This document shows, piece by piece, positions 63,219-64,000 of a stretch of DNA of 64,000 nucleotides (positions are counted from its first letter, which is position 1; each line of letters starts with the position of its first letter). Both the position numbers and the translations under genes were made by a program. The DNA comes from Allomuricauda sp. (GTDB lineage: Bacteria; Bacteroidota; Bacteroidia; Flavobacteriales; Flavobacteriaceae), in contig CP051244.1 of NCBI GenBank assembly GCA_017795045.1, forward strand, positions 2,130,446 to 2,194,445, read 5' to 3'. A model generated the notes under the pieces. The model was not told the origin of the DNA. It was given only the letters and a program-made list of their open reading frames with translations, and searched no databases.

Positions 63219-64000
63219 ATGATGAAACATATGTTCAAACTGAACATTGCCATAGTATTTTTATTTTTTATCTCAATAGGTCTGAAAGGTCAGACAATCC
63301 CAAAAGAGGAGTTGATTTTCTTGACTTCGGAATGGAAGGGTGAACGTTTTGATGACGGACGTCCACGGATTCCGGATGGCCTTTTGGAACGTGCTAAAAA
63401 AATTGGCATAGACGACGCTTGGACCGTACTCAATAACGAGGGGTATACCAACCAGTTCGAAGGGAATTGGAAAATGATCCATGACGATGTTCCAGTAGTG
63501 GGCCGTGCGCTAACGGCCATGTATATGCCAAGCCGACCCGATGTTGAAACTAACATCAAAGCGCGTGGACATGCTGAGGGCAGAAAAGGAAATACCAATT
63601 CCTGGCCCATCGATATGCTTACCCAAGGTGACGTTTATGTTGCGGATGGCTTCGGTAAAATTGATGCCGGTACGCTCATGGGAGCTACTTTGGCCACTTC
63701 AATTTTCAGCAAGTCTGGCAATGGTGTGGTCTTCAACGGGAGTGCAAGGGATTTGGAAACTGTCAAGGAATTGCAAGGTTTCAATGCTTTTGTACGGGAT
63801 TTCCATCCTTCCTTTTTGGAGGAAATGGTGACCATGGGACTCAATGTGCCCATCCGCATGGGAGCTGCCATAGTACTTCCCGGTGATTTGGTGATCGCCA
63901 AACAAGAAGGTGTCCTTTTTGTGCCCGCCCATTTGGCCGAACAAGTTGTGGCCACTGCAGAGTTTGTGGCCCTAAAGGATGTGTTCGGTTTTGAGATGAT
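63219..64000 (+). CDS. Exported RraA-like protein / class II pyruvate aldolase (partial, C-terminus outside window)
   Basis: At least 260 residues from tandem ATGs at 63219/63222, running off the right edge. A Sec signal peptide (LNIAIVFLFFISIGLKGQ) is followed by an RraA-type domain: GDVYVADGFGKIDAGTLMGATLATSIFSKSGNGVVFNGSARDLETVKEL, with the ARD metal-site motif, then MGAAIVLPGDLVIAKQEGVLFVPAHLAEQVV. In this superfamily are HMG/CHA aldolases, which cleave pyruvate from 4-hydroxy-2-oxo acids, and the RNase E inhibitor RraA. Export and the neighbouring genes favour an aldolase acting on a 2-keto-3-deoxy sugar acid. Confidence 0.82.
   Translation, partial: MMKHMFKLNIAIVFLFFISIGLKGQTIPKEELIFLTSEWKGERFDDGRPRIPDGLLERAKKIGIDDAWTVLNNEGYTNQFEGNWKMIHDDVPVVGRALTAMYMPSRPDVETNIKARGHAEGRKGNTNSWPIDMLTQGDVYVADGFGKIDAGTLMGATLATSIFSKSGNGVVFNGSARDLETVKELQGFNAFVRDFHPSFLEEMVTMGLNVPIRMGAAIVLPGDLVIAKQEGVLFVPAHLAEQVVATAEFVALKDVFGFEM

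Noticed and set aside
63222-63249. GAACAT-like repeat at the start of the RraA-like gene
   Set aside because: It lies inside the coding start region and does not reproduce the 20-bp operator.
1-64000. tRNA or rRNA genes, insertion sequences, phage genes, CRISPR arrays
   Set aside because: I looked for cloverleaf-like, transposase, integrase and spaced-repeat patterns and found none I could support.

Overview
The window looks like chromosomal DNA from a marine-type Bacteroidetes, most likely a flavobacterium. The evidence is three SusC/SusD outer-membrane pairs, two ECF-sigma/FecR units, many lipoproteins, a TAnnTTTG-type promoter and A-rich leaders instead of strong Shine-Dalgarno sites. I saw no rRNA or tRNA gene, insertion sequence, phage gene or CRISPR array. 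Almost the whole window is carbohydrate-utilisation loci.

Layout. (a) 1-5514: two tandem exported amidohydrolases of the cog3964 type on the minus strand (the first runs off the left edge), a PQQ dehydrogenase with a cytochrome c domain, and a membrane fatty-acid-hydroxylase/sterol-desaturase protein. (b) 5515-26479: a mannose-type polysaccharide utilisation locus with an operator-rich promoter, two small surface proteins, SusC, SusD, GH92 alpha-mannosidase, an FG-GAP lipoprotein, a ROK sugar kinase fused to phosphomannose isomerase, an MFS sugar porter, a sialate-O-acetylesterase-like enzyme, a propeller lipoprotein and a convergent GntR repressor. (c) 26534-31580: a five-gene leftward operon of four paralogous secreted proteins of unknown function plus a lipoprotein, divergent from (d) a LytS/LytR-type two-component pair (31770-34325). 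(e) 34406-37293: an ATP-cone/PDDEXK protein, a beta-CASP metallo-hydrolase and upp. (f) 37950-46165: ECF sigma, FecR, STN-SusC, SusD and an exported SelA-like PLP enzyme. (g) 46347-64000: a CBM9-like lipoprotein, a second sigma/FecR/SusC/SusD set, then a long rightward operon that leaves the window.

The most interesting part is the last operon (54550-64000). It encodes a transmembrane acetyltransferase-like protein, a GH20-like hexosaminidase, a PQQ sugar dehydrogenase with cytochrome c, an SMP-30-type lactonase, an exported amidohydrolase, a twin-arginine SelA-like PLP enzyme, a twin-arginine RidA protein and an exported RraA-type aldolase. In that order the genes can be read as a non-phosphorylative, largely periplasmic oxidative route for an N-acetyl amino sugar: release, oxidation to the lactone, hydrolysis to the aldonate, N-deacetylation, deamination to a 2-keto-3-deoxy sugar acid, and aldol cleavage. 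Each family assignment is reasonable from sequence; the assembled pathway is my inference.

Regulation seen in sequence: a repeated TGAACATA operator at two divergent promoters of the mannose locus; a shared ECF-type motif GGGT-N15-YGTAYYTA before both fecR genes and before the 54550 operon; a 21-bp-spaced direct repeat between lytS and its divergent operon; hairpins after an A-tract between fecR and susC in both ECF loci; and two clear intrinsic terminators.
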